From Liolophura sinensis (lineage: Eukaryota > Mollusca > Polyplacophora > Chitonida > Chitonidae), in NCBI RefSeq assembly GCF_032854445.1, contig NC_088295.1, positions 41,341,385 through 41,405,384 of the forward strand: a stretch of 64,000 bases of DNA. The letters run 5' to 3'. The notes under the pieces are model-generated. The model had not been told where the DNA came from. It did not search any database and saw only the letters and a program-made list of their open reading frames with translations. Below, piece by piece: positions 12,001 to 41,439 of this stretch. The translations under genes were made by a program, and so were the position numbers. How positions within the stretch are numbered: position 1 is the stretch's first letter; every line of letters begins with the position of its first letter.

Positions 12001-14708
12001 GGTTGAAAATAAGTGCTATGGTAGTTTGTCATGATCAATGTTTCGGCTGTATGTTGGAAGATGTGGGCAATATGCATAAGGTTTTAGTAACAAAAGAGAA
12101 CAGTGAAAACAGTACTATGTCTTGTGGTTGTAGTTAAAACACCCATTAGGAAGTCGACATGAGTATAAATAAGCACGAGAAACTTGGGATTCATTATATG
12201 AATGGACATGTCTGCTGTCAGAAGAGCTTCCCAGTTCCATATCATTAGTTATCCCGCGTCTGAAAAATATTTCGCTTTTGACTGGACAACAACGGTCACG
12301 TGATGAGTCTTTACAGGATTTGCGTATCCTATCATTGTGTCACCATGTAACGAATTTATCCTGCAAAGACTTATCAGTTCAATGCAAAGACCGATGTATA
12401 GGTAAATCGTTTCAGGGATGTGATCGTCGTTGGACCCAACAAAGGGAGATAGCCTACTCAGCAGACATATTTGACGTCGTCTGCAGGATTTGAGAATATA
12501 TATGTATCCCACGTGACTGTTCAATGAAAAGCGGAGTATTTCGTCAGATGCGGGATAAATAAACATATCTGCTGTGTGTAAATTCCTTAAGAGAGTTTCA
12601 TAGTTTCATGTTTGAACATGTCTACTGTTTTTACTGCCAATGGAAGAGATTAATAGTTCAACATATGAACATCAATGCTGTCTGCACTTTCTTTAAGAGA
12701 GGTTCATAGTTTCACACATGAACATGTCTGCTGTCTATAGCCTCCAAAACGGATTCCCACAATGTGATGTTAACGTATATCACAAAGTGATATTTATTTA
12801 TCCCATGTATTGCTTTAGCTGAAGCTATTAATCTAATATTACAGTGCAATGTTCCATGACAAACGTTCTAAACTTTTTTATGAACTAATTCTCAGGCTGG
12901 ACAGTAACATGGTGGTCAAGGTGGCGGACTTTGGCTTGACCAGAGACGTTTACTCCAACAGTTATTATCGTCAGGACAAGAACAAGTTACTGCCTGTAAA
13001 ATGGATGGCCATAGAGAGTTTGCGGGATCGCGTATTCAGTATATGTACCGACGTGGTAGGTTTAATCCCAAATGATTGGTTTAGAAGCTTGCTTGAAGGG
13101 ACAACATCTGAGGTTATTTATTTGTCTGATCCATCTAATACGCTGTATGTATAACACGGCAAGTAGGATTGAATGTTTACATGGGTGGATGAGTGAAAAC
13201 TATCCCCGCGGACAGACACCTGTTGGGATCTTCGACCATCTAGGGATTAATCGTGTAAGGTTATTAATTTCAGCATTAATGAAATTAACAATAAACTATC
13301 TGTTTTGATCCGGACTAGAGGCATTCCAGCTATTTACCAAATGATTGGTTATGACCAATAATACTGTTATATGTATAGACTGAAGCAAGATGTAACAGCG
13401 GCATGAAGCCTGTGGCAAAACTAGCAACCTGTACGAATATCGTATCGATTTTGGTTGCCTTCGGGCAAGGTTGTGAGATAAAAAGTACATTTAGGATCAT
13501 ATAACGACATCCTTTGGTACAGGTATGTTTCCAGAGGGCATCTCTAATTTATCTGTGTTTTCCCCCAGTGGTCTTATGGCGTGACGGTGTGGGAAATCTT
13601 CACCTTGGGAAAAGTACCATACCCCGAACTGGAGAATGCCCAGGTACTTCCGGAACTGGAGAAAGGCCAGAGACTTTCCAAACCGGACACTTGCCCGGAT
13701 GCTGTGTGAGTTATGTGTAAACTTTCAAAGATTAGATTTCTAGGTCGACACTGTTTGATGATTCCATTCTGCGGATATTTTTACTCCAAATTATTTCCGA
13801 TGGCTCGCCTAGATTCTAATATTCAGCAGAAAGTATGTGCAGCATTGCTTGTTTTAAATCACGGTAAAGCAGCTAGTGTAGTACTCAGCTCTGTTACATT
13901 CTGGAATCTCTTACTTTCCTATTGGCTGACTGTACTGATTTTATCGTTGAAATTGAAGAAGCCAGGTATCAACGGTTACGTGTGATCATTTGCCAAATAT
14001 CACACTTTTATATCACACTGTCGCTGCTCACGATGCAAGCATTTGTGTCATACTCGATCTCAGATAATTTCCTGTCAAAAATAACAAATGACATCTGACT
14101 TGAAAATAAAGTTATAAATTTATAAAATTTTTGGCAAATATGTACAATTTATCAATGCCTCAATGCATCTCGCCCTTTGAAAAGGGTGTGGCAGCGAGGC
14201 ATTGTGTTAATCTCGCTACCTCGCTGTCTTGCATCGCTACCTGGCTGCCTCGAGCTCGCATTGCCACCTCGCTACTTAGCTACCTCGTTACTTTACTTCA
14301 CCGACACGCCCTGTATTAGAAAGGTCGAGGTAGCGAGATGTCCTTTATCGGCTTCCATACTTACCTATTCATGCACCGACAACAAAAGGTGTGTTTGTGA
14401 CACGGAAAATCTTTTGTTTTTTGTTCAGATATGACTTGGTGCTCAAATGTTGGTTGGAAAACCCCAAAGAACGACCCACGTTTGTTGACATAGCTAAAAC
14501 CATAGAGGACGTTTTGGCCGGGATAAGTGAATATCTGGACTTGGACAAAGCACCGGCAAGGACTGTTGACATATCATCTGGTGTAATCTGCTCACCTCAG
14601 GATTTGGCTGACCTTGAGAAGAAGGGAACTCCAACCAAAATGAATTATGTGGATTACAGAGAAGCCAGCTTTAGAGCCAAAGGTTTCACAGAGAGTCGTA
14701 ACCTATAA
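730..14708 (+). CDS. RTK1: receptor tyrosine kinase, MET/TAM-like kinase (5' partial)
   Basis: This is a single-pass receptor tyrosine kinase at the cell surface. Seventeen exons were placed: 730-795, 1535-1717, 2102-2253, 2868-3009, 3391-3444, 3925-4131, 5875-6023, 6668-6827, 8622-8651, 9244-9390, 10348-10470, 10587-10673, 10961-11166, 11877-11986, 12896-13055, 13569-13705 and 14429-14708 (stop TAA 14706-14708). All phases agree and the joined frame is open for 796 residues. The order is two Cys-rich modules, stalk, transmembrane segment, juxtamembrane region, kinase and a short tail. Every exon has an equal-phase counterpart in the inverted paralogue RTK2. The signal peptide and most N-terminal exons must lie before the window. 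The ligand is unknown. Kinase motifs such as [17 protein letters not shown] and PVKWMA.ESL place it near the MET/RON and TAM families, but I cannot assign it to a subfamily. Confidence 0.9.
2683..2820 (-). mobile_element. SINE family B, partial
   Basis: A tttattta-rich end is followed by 'gccgtactcaagaatattt' and a degenerate gggaagaaactgagcagagc block. This is the 3' half of a family B SINE in reverse orientation, inside the RTK1 B1-C1 intron. Confidence 0.7.
3391..6827 (+). CDS. RTK1 ectodomain module 2 (exons W2, A2, B2, C2)
   Basis: This is the second copy of the Cys-rich module. W2 (3391-3444, 54 bp) encodes [18 protein letters not shown]2 (3925-4131) has DFDMCI, GNYCVFG and TCPLSM. B2 (5875-6023) has [16 protein letters not shown] and CQQ. 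C2 (6668-6827) has VVCRYQ and ends at PC. Cysteine positions and phases match module 1 exon for exon. The counterpart exons in RTK2 are the same length (W2) or differ by whole codons. The 1.7-kb A2-B2 intron contains a SINE (4382-4612) and otherwise nothing recognised. Confidence 0.82.
4382..4612 (-). mobile_element. SINE family B, near full length
   Basis: The T-rich tail complement, the 'ccgtactcaagattatttc' block, 'cagcattatggtggga'-like core, 'ccatccgcaggttgctgg' and the region towards the tRNA-like head are all present in reverse orientation, in the RTK1 A2-B2 intron. Confidence 0.75.
7158..7480 (+). mobile_element. tRNA-derived SINE, family A
   Basis: The head contains an A-box-like 'tggctcagttgatagtgcg'. 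The body shares long blocks with the copies at 318-640 and 39340-39655. The 3' end is 'gacgttaaaccataagcac' followed by tcact repeats. It lies in the RTK1 intron between C2 and the stalk exon. Confidence 0.8.
8622..9390 (+). CDS. RTK1 stalk exon and transmembrane exon
   Basis: A 30-bp microexon (8622-8651, phase 1-1) encodes GDNYMTIIL. It splices to 9244-9390, which encodes [17 protein letters not shown] followed by the basic stop-transfer stretch RKHRVVHR and a cytoplasmic Ser-rich segment. The hydrophobic helix starts inside the microexon (MTIIL), so the microexon contributes to the membrane span. RTK2 has three tandem versions of this microexon. The 1.8-kb intron before it holds a SINE at 7158-7480. 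Confidence 0.8.
8727..8945 (-). mobile_element. SINE family B, diverged
   Basis: The reversed tail (tttatttatttatttaattg), a diverged core, and 'ctaacctctaggccacaga' at the other end, which is the complement of a tRNA-like A box. It lies in the intron between the RTK1 stalk and transmembrane exons. Confidence 0.7.
10348..11166 (+). CDS. RTK1 juxtamembrane region and kinase N-lobe
   Basis: Three exons. 10348-10470 is a juxtamembrane segment ending in the start of the glycine-rich loop (LEEIGKG). 10587-10673 completes the loop ([10 protein letters not shown]) and carries the ATP-anchoring lysine in VAIKTIK. 10961-11166 holds the alpha-C helix glutamate in FMEEAIVM and the hinge region [14 protein letters not shown]. 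All residues expected of an active N-lobe are present. Phases run 1-1, 1-1 and 1-0. The hinge pattern LP.M..GDL is typical of the MET and TAM families. Confidence 0.92.
11215..11300 (-). mobile_element. SINE family B, 3' fragment
   Basis: 'tttatttgattggtgtttta' and the 'attcaagaatatttca' block with a truncated core, about 50 bp after the RTK1 exon ending at 11166. Confidence 0.65.
11877..14708 (+). CDS. RTK1 kinase C-lobe and cytoplasmic tail
   Basis: Exon 11877-11986 has the catalytic loop [11 protein letters not shown]. 12896-13055 has ADFGL, the activation-loop tyrosines in [10 protein letters not shown] and [11 protein letters not shown]. 13569-13705 has [14 protein letters not shown] and PYPE. 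14429-14708 has [12 protein letters not shown] and then a tail of about 65 residues with candidate phosphotyrosines in SEYLDLD and MNYVDYRE. The open frame and intact motifs predict an active kinase. One oddity is TDV where SDV is usual before the exon junction. The 0.9-kb intron before the DFG exon contains a TIR element (12251-12556) that is absent from the same intron of RTK2. Confidence 0.92.
12251..12556. mobile_element. MITE-like element with long terminal inverted repeats
   Basis: The left end, atcccgcgtctg..., and the complement of the right end, atcccgcatctg..., match for about 45-50 bp, including 'tcgctttt' versus 'ccgctttt' and a shared cacgtg. The 306-bp element has no coding capacity. 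A target-site duplication is not clear. It sits in the RTK1 intron between the HRD and DFG exons. The matching RTK2 intron (23599-24134) lacks it, so it inserted after the duplication. Confidence 0.75.
12580..12760. repeat. Two degenerate tandem units in RTK1 intron
   Basis: 'ttaagagagtttcatagttt' near 12586 and 'ttaagagaggttcatagttt' near 12690 are each followed by a 'gaacatgtctactgt'/'gaacatgtctgctgt' motif. They look like two diverged units about 105 bp apart. Confidence 0.5.
13970..14035 (+). repeat. Interspersed repeat family D fragment
   Basis: It shares 'ggttacgtgtga...atttgccaa.tatcacac' with 27395-27482, 23735-23825 and 42070-42108, and in reverse with 33478-33530. It is an unnamed dispersed element in an RTK1 intron. 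Confidence 0.5.
14195..14345. repeat. CTCGCTAC-rich degenerate minisatellite
   Basis: Repeats of 'ctcgctac' and 'cctcgctgc' run through the region, with an inverted copy 'gaggtagcgaga' at the far end. It lies just before the last RTK1 exon. Confidence 0.6.
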
Positions 14709-15684
14709 GCAAAAACTGATGAGCTGTGAAATGGACTTAATTTCACAGAATACATTGGAGATTTTATGTAAAAATAAGTCGGATCTCCAGAGCACTGGAT
14801 TAAGAAGAAAGACTGGGGAGAGGATACGTCGTTTGCAATTCTCCTGCGCCTGGATTTTTGTTCAGATTATCGAATGTATTTTTGTTGATTCCACTGACAT
14901 CTGACGCCTGTTTTTGGATATTAGCTCCAAAAACAATATCAACCATACAGTGTACCATGGCGTATCCAATTTTTCAATGTTATGTGTGGGTTCATGCTAT
15001 TAAGATTATTAAGTAGTTCACTGACGAAATTTCATAACATGAATTTGGTTGATCTTGTAAAGATGGTCTGTATTTCATACTGGTCAACACATGGTCCAAA
15101 CAGAGTTAGCAATTGTTTTGTCCCCTTTATTTAATTAACTGGCGGCATTAAAGATAATGCCGGTCATTTCAGGCTCAAGTCTTGTTTTTGCCTCATCCGA
15201 TCAGCCTCAGGCCAGTGAGTTCAAAGACACGAAGCTAGCTCTCGTTTACGTCAGGTGGTTTGTGATTGACTTGGGTGAGGGTTCAGTCCTCAGTACCTTA
15301 AGGCCGATATATATAGCTGGCATGAACAACAACTCATCTCGGTGACGAACTGGGCTGTATGTTATTTCTTCTTACAAGAAATCGTCTGGCAATTTTCTCC
15401 CAAAATTACATTATGAGCCATCATGAATATCCCTGCCACTTTCTCGTCGCGACAATATATAGTTCTTACCTGGTCGCTATATTGCTCTTAACTTGTTAAT
15501 TATGTGGCATGGCCTGGTTTTGTGTTTCGTTAACACAGTGTGTATATCAGTTTATTGAACAGGGCATTGCTTGTTATTGCAAACTTTTGGTTGTAGCTGA
15601 ACATAACATAAGGTTTTCAAAAGCATATGTAGGCTACATTCACAATTTACCACCTAATTAATAATGTACAATGAAGTGGCACAT

Positions 15685-15828
15685 CCAGAAGCTATGACAG
15701 CGTGAAAACGGAGTGGCCGGTAATCACAATTTACAGCACTCAGTACCGACTGTGTCAACCGTTAGCATCCCGAAGAGCATGAACGGTGATAATCGACCAC
15801 TCTGTTTCCACGCTGCCATAGTTCCTGG
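15685..15828. repeat. Foldback (inverted repeat) element
   Basis: Arms 15685-15727 and 15786-15828 (43 bp each) are inverted copies with roughly 80% matches by eye, for example 'cagcgtgaaaacggagtgg' against the complement 'cagcgtggaaacagagtgg'. The loop also has an inner ccgttagcat/atgaacgg palindrome. It could be a MITE or an extruding hairpin. Confidence 0.7.
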
Positions 15829-16913
15829 ATTATTGCCCTAAAATTTCAAAATCTGGTGGAAATTAAAGACACAATTGATAATGAATATTTACTCTAATTG
15901 TTGAGTTAATTCGTTAATTAATACTGAGAGAAAACAATATAAAATTGCTTCGTGCGTTTATATTTGTGTTGAGTATAGGTTAAACGAAGGTGTTATCCAT
16001 TGACAGGATGACCTACTTTCGACCCTTTTTATAAACTCAAATGAAATATATTTATTAAGCAGACATTTTAGTTAATTTAAGAAACTGAATATTGAAATCA
16101 AATCTAAAGAGCTGAATGTGTCGAGTGAATAAAATAATGATATTAAAAATTAGAATATTTTGTTGGAATAAATATTAGAAGAGCTTTTTCGCATGTGTTA
16201 AGGGGATATTGCTTATTTCTGCTTAAGCTATGGTGCTAGGGGGATCTGTCAATACAAAGTATGTACATGTACAGTGGGAATAAAGCCCTGGCTTAGGCTA
16301 GTTGACAACAGGCCGGACTCTGGACTTAATTTTAACAAATTTTTGCCTATACACGTACTGATCCATTGAGTACGTTGTTAAATCTTGGCGTCGGACTCGG
16401 ACTCAAAATAAATTGGCTCATTTTATGTTTCTTGCGAGAGCGTTGTTTTCCTGTTGTGATAAAGTGGACGTTATCTGTGAGTGCTCACAATGGCATTAGT
16501 TTGTTGAGAATGACACTGAAGGCTTTTCAGAAAGTAAGTGCTCAAGGGTTAAGAAAAGAGACCAAAGCGACATATTTTGTTTATGAATGTATAGTATTCT
16601 GATTTTTGTCGGTTCTCAAGAAAGTTATTGTCGTATCGTATTAACATTTTTGTTTTTTACTCCACCCCTTTCAGTTAACAACTATCTATATTGTGTTAGT
16701 TATTGGCAGTATAATGAGCAATTTTTATGCATTTTGAACCCTCCAAAATATGGAACCATTTATATTTGTAATCACTGAACATTTGAAACCTTTTACCTAA
16801 ATCTGTTGTAACTACAACAGCATGATTTCCGTAATTTCCTTGTAATGTATTGCTTTTGTCTTCCTCAATCATTTAAAGCGATATAAATATTCTTATCGCT
16901 GTTTATACAGGGT

Positions 16914-16925
16914 TTATATATATAA

Positions 16926-16972
<47 letters not shown>
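16914..16972. repeat. AT dinucleotide microsatellite
   Basis: Nearly pure (AT)n with a few interruptions at its 5' end. Confidence 0.9.
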
Positions 16973-16973
<1 letters not shown>

Positions 16974-18739
16974 TCTGTCGTCACCAAACGTCATTACTCC
17001 CACTTTCGAACTTGTAAATATTTATGAATGGTGACGTAAATATCCGCCGTTCTGAATTTTAATCACCTTGAAATAGAAATACTCAGCTCAGTATATAGAT
17101 ACATATTTACTGTTTGACCTGGTTTCAAGTCAATGACTGCCCAATGACTCGTTTATTCCATATTACGATGGAAAAAGAAAGCAGTGGCTGATTTCACAAA
17201 GCCAGTTTTGACTTAAAGCAAAATTTGAAATGTGATTTAAAGTCTCATTTTTGGTCGGAAGAATATACTAGTGGAAGTACTTTATATATATATATAAGTA
17301 TATTTATAAGACAAATGGGTCCCAATTTTTAATTTTGGGCCATAACCTGCATATTTTTGCGAGATTATAAATTTTGACTAAAGGTAAAACTCGCTTGGCG
17401 GTATTCGCGATGACAAAGAACACTTAATGCAGGACTCATAACAGAACCAGCGATTGCCTAAAAAGGCTAAAATTGAAATACAGATAAATTTTTAAAAAAA
17501 TTATGCATCAAATGAAAGTCATTTTGATCGCTTCAAATAGTTTGTTTTGTGAAGAAGATTAAATAAGTTTTTGACCGTTTTGGCTTCCTGTAACAGGCCG
17601 CAAGGAATCGTTGACATATACATTTTCCTGGCTTGTGGCCTGTGGCCTAGTTTTGGTAAAAAGCTAGAATTAGTGAGACTCAACCAAAGAAGTGGAGGAT
17701 TTCTTTGCCCATAAATTCACGTTTTGTCTTTGATGCCCTGTAGGTTTCAGATGCTTGTCTTTGTTGTTGAGGTGGTTCTTGCTTTGACTTTTTCAAAACA
17801 TTGACTCAAAACTGCTGGTTGGACCAATGCCAAATCATCCATGTATGTAAAAACCAACAGTAAAATAACCCTTAGTGTAGAAACATTATAGCTAAGTGAA
17901 AAACCTGGCAACATTTAATTTAATGTAACGAAAACTTTGTCATGTTACGCTTTAATCAATGTATTTTGTAATTCGGAGTCGCCCGAGAAGATCCTGCATA
18001 TGCGTTCTGGTTAAGGAATGGTAACTTTGTGAAAAAGGGGCAATTTTTCACCAAAAAAATATGTAAACACAAAATGGTTGCAACTTGCAACTAATCAAAT
18101 TAAAATTGATTTGGGAGATAAAATTGTCCATCGTAGGGATTAAGTTTTTTTCTGCTATTTCTTTCTAAAACTGTTTTTGCTACAATCTATTTTTTTTCAC
18201 GCCTGATGAATGGGCATGAAACAGGAACTAACTTTTAGTGAACTGTTTGTAACAAATTGCTGCATCTTAAATATATTTTTGTTGACTTGTAAAGTTAAAT
18301 GTTTATTTAAAAAAAGAAACATCATATTGTGGATGATGTAAACTGTAAATGTTGTTAGAATTATATTTAGCAATGTGAGGGTGCATTTTCTTCCGGCATG
18401 CAACTGGTCGCAAGAAGAGATGTAATCCGCAAGTGGCATCATAAGATGAATAAGCTAAGCGTTGTATGACATGTAAAGAAGCAGGCGACAAAGCAGACAT
18501 CTAGCGTTCTAGTGCCTGATAACCGGATCTCCAAGTATGTGAACATGCCAAAATAAAAGTGATATTTAGTGATTTTAAATAAAGCTCAACAAAAAATAGA
18601 TAAATCTTTCGTCTTATCAATAAGAAGTAGAAATGTCGTGTTCAAGTAATTTCTTCAGTTATTATGTTGATTGGTCTTTTGGTGGAACGATCGAAAGATC
18701 CTTAAGTTGGCTGTTTTCTTTGCTGATTCCACGCTGGAG

Positions 18740-18752
18740 CCCCCCCCCCCCC
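18740..18752. repeat. Poly-C tract
   Basis: Thirteen consecutive C residues in an otherwise AT-rich region; a likely site of sequencing or assembly length error. Confidence 0.85.
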
Positions 18753-20721
18753 ATCCTGAGGACAAGCGGCCTATGATGCTCTTGTGGCTGTTTGCAGAGT
18801 CAAGCGTCCGTTAAAGTCCACTTGTCTTCTACCATGTTATATATCAAATGTAGGAAAGCTGGTGAGTAACTCGCTAAAAGTTGGTGGTTTTCCATTTAAA
18901 TGAAGGTGGTACGTCGACAGACAGCAGTTACTTGTATGATAAACATGACGGACACACTCTTTTTTGACAAAAACTTGGTAACATCTAGATGTACAATGCA
19001 TTTTATAACCACAAAGGTTTTTTTGTTTGTTGTGTATTTATAACAAGACTTGCCTTAACAAACATAAGAACGCTTGTGATGTTCCTTACACCACTTGCGG
19101 CGCTGTTCACGTTCACTTTACATATTGTTGTCACCACCATAAAAGTTTGACCTTTAAATGGAACCCGTTCAACACGCATGGGAATGTTTAAGTTTAGGCT
19201 CACCACCAATGCCCTTGCACCAATCTGTTATCAGCATTTATCGACAGAATCAAGGTATCTGTTGGGCATATCTGTAATGCTGGGCATATTTTAGATAAAT
19301 GAAATGCATATTTGTCAATTATTACCAGAAACAACATTTTTTTTCTGACATAGCTTCCTGTTCCATCATTGTGACCAAAGTGACCCAATGGCCTTGCTCA
19401 AAACTGCTGCTAAACATTTGCTCGTGGAGTACGAACGATTGTTCTGGCAAATATCTCACAGGCTGAATATACTTTTATACATGCTCTGAAAACAGCATAA
19501 TAACATTTTAATCTGTAATACATGAACAACAACGCTTTTTTTTCTAACAAAACAATTACACATTTTATCATACAATCAATTTTAAAGTACAATACCTTAA
19601 ATAAAAGACTTGTTCCATGATATACCAAACCGTACAAACAACACCATCACGTGCCGAAGGCGACTGCCCAAAACGTTCGAATTCTGTATTTACATGTATT
19701 TTAACAGACACTCCACATTACAACACCAATAAATGTAGAAGAATATATGTACAAGCTAGTTATTCTTGGGCCACAGCCTTAAGCAGTATACAAGTGGATG
19801 GTGAATTCAATAACTAAAATGACCGAAAATTGATCTGTTCACAACGTGAATTATAAAATGGCGCTTCCAAGGACAGAGACATTTCAGTATTAAACATGAC
19901 AAAATAGTGCAGGTGTGTAGAGTAATCAAGAGTGCATACATCATGTTAATGTGTAATGTAAATCTCCACAGTTAGCACTTATACTCTCAATACCTCGACA
20001 CTTGTAAATACATATTTTTTTACATTTTGTACTTCAAGTACTCCAAATAACTTTGTTGGGAAACATCCTTTGGAATCACTGAATTTATGTTTCCTGACAC
20101 ATCCCAACTTTTCTTAAAAAACAAAACAAAACAAAACTAACCAGCGTATGATTTTGCACTTCAGTCATACTGTGTTTTACAGCATTTTTCAGGAGCAGTA
20201 GATCCAGATCGCTCGATTTTGAGTCCACTCTATGTGTGACGGAATGTAGCGATACTATTTGCCACTTGTTAGATCTACAAAATCGGTCTACTATTTCCGA
20301 TATATTTAAACCACTTATCAATAAACAGCACGACTGGTAGTGTAAATTTTTAAACGATAGTAAATTTTCATTAAACAATCTTAGTATCACATAAAATATA
20401 TGCTTGTTCTCCGAATTTACTTCACTCATTAATCCGACCTACTGAACATGTAAATGAAATATTCTGAATCCCCAATGAAATAATTTCGTAAATAAATGAT
20501 TCGTTAAATATAGGATATACTCAGTTTTTTAGGGACCATAAAACTTTCAAAGGTTCACATGTATGTACAAATATGGCATTAAAAAACAATCAAATAAATA
20601 AGTAAACACATACGTTTTCTTCACAAGAAATAAGGATCCAAAAACTTTGAAGCCGTGACCATGGCTAACCAAGTAGGTCAAACACAAAGATGTGTTCTTT
20701 ATGCTGAATGTTAATAACTAG

Positions 20722-21032
20722 GTAAAGAGCACAAATTTTCCAGCCCTCCCATTTTGCGAGGACTGTGAAACAAAGAAATAAAAGGAACCAGACCACATTT
20801 ACTTATGTCACTAGTTGCCTTATTCACTATGAACATGAACTATGTCAACATGGTAGTGAAAAAACAACATTTGAATGCGATCACCTACCATTTAGATGAA
20901 AAATCGCCAACCACCACACAGCCACTTTCTCAACAGATAGATATTATATAATCACCCCAAAAATTTCTTTGAATGTTAATCTGTGTGATAGGCGGGCTAC
21001 TTTTTAAATTTAGGCCTCTTGATTAAAGCATT
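20722..21032 (+). repeat. Inverted copy of the RTK2 3'-flanking block (RTK1 side)
   Basis: This matches the reverse complement of 21962-22113. Shared segments include 'aattttccagcc', 'tcccatttt', 'aataaaaggaaccagacc' and 'atctgtgtg.taggcg'. An extra segment of about 135 bp (around 20805-20940) is present only here. It carries AATAAA at 20777-20782, which could be the original RTK1 polyadenylation region. Confidence 0.7.
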
Positions 21033-21961
21033 ACATTTTTTGCAAACACCTTCAGCTAGCCTGGAAGCCAATTTGTTACAAAATACCATGGCTGTCAAAA
21101 GCACAATCCTAAACTTGTCACAACAACTGTACATATTATCTAATTTTCCTGAAAACGCAACCGGGTAATCGCAGACTCATTGCAACTATTACAGTAGAAC
21201 TGTCAGGACGATCACCTCATGTAACTTTCTTTTACTGCCTCATAAAATCAAACAACATTTTGTCACTGTTTTCATTTTCAGGAAGTAGGGTCTCATGGAA
21301 ATCACCCCGTAGGCCTACTGTTTTCAGATGTGTTCACATTGTTGGCAAATTTGACTACGCCTTTCTGTCAGTCTTATTATTGATGTTACAGTTTATATAC
21401 GGACTATTTACATAAGTGAACTAAGATAAAATCGCGCGGGAAATGCCGGCCATGCAGCCGTACTTTGACAGGAGTACGTGAATGGTAACAAAACTAGTCA
21501 TTATGAAGACATCAGATGATTTTAAAAGGCAAGGCATTTCTCAAGTATATAGTGCATCATTGATCACAAAGAATACAGAAATCGAGCCTTTAGTAAATGA
21601 GTTCGAAATAATTTTGTAGTTCAGAATTCATTAAAATTTCAAGCTGACTCTTGTCTGCTAATGGGTGATACTAAAATTAGAACTCTCTTCATACTCTGAA
21701 GTTTTACTATATAAAAATGAGTTAATGTGACAAAGTTTAATAGTTTTTGTTCTTTTGTTGTCAGTCAAGTATCACTCTGTCTCTAAGTGACTGTCCCCAC
21801 TTTCTCATCGCCTTTTATTTCATGCATCAACTACATGTGTTCGTTTTTATGAAGGATTATAACTTCAAATACACCCAAAATTGTCTAAAACAAGTAGTGC
21901 ATTTAATGGTGGATTTCCGGCAAAGTTCTTATCTACCCTGGCTTTGAAAAGCTAATTCATT

Positions 21962-22113
21962 AGCCTTAATTAAAAAATTTCTCGCCTACCACACAGATCA
22001 GCATTCAAAAGAATTTTTGATGTGATTTTTGATAGCTGAATGTGGTCTGGTTCCTTTTATTTATCTCTGATCCCTCTCAAAATGGGACGGCTGGAAAATT
22101 AGTGCACTTTACT
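21962..22113 (-). repeat. RTK2 3'-flanking block shared with RTK1 side
   Basis: This block starts about 34 nt after the RTK2 stop and matches 20722-21032 in inverted orientation. Sequence between the two arms (21033-21961) shows no gene and marks the centre of the inverted duplication. Confidence 0.7.
22056..22061 (-). terminator. Candidate RTK2 polyadenylation signal AATAAA
   Basis: On the reverse strand AATAAA occurs about 86 nt after the TAA stop. It lies inside the block conserved in inverted orientation on the RTK1 side, followed by the shared ggaaccagaccacatt. Confidence 0.55.
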
Positions 22114-22146
22114 ATGGCCTTAAGTTCTTCTGGTCAGAGTTTGGGT

Positions 22147-41439
<19,293 letters not shown>

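Larger units (their letters stand above)
14709..20721. other. RTK1 3' flank, no gene recognised
   Basis: About 6 kb of AT-rich sequence. It contains a 144-bp foldback (15685-15828), an AT microsatellite (16914-16972), a 13-C run (18740-18752) and short open frames with no recognisable similarity. Relative to the RTK2 end this segment looks like an insertion, or a very long 3' UTR, between the RTK1 stop and the duplicated poly(A) block at 20722. The first AATAAA after the stop that I noticed is at 16128-16133. Confidence 0.55.
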
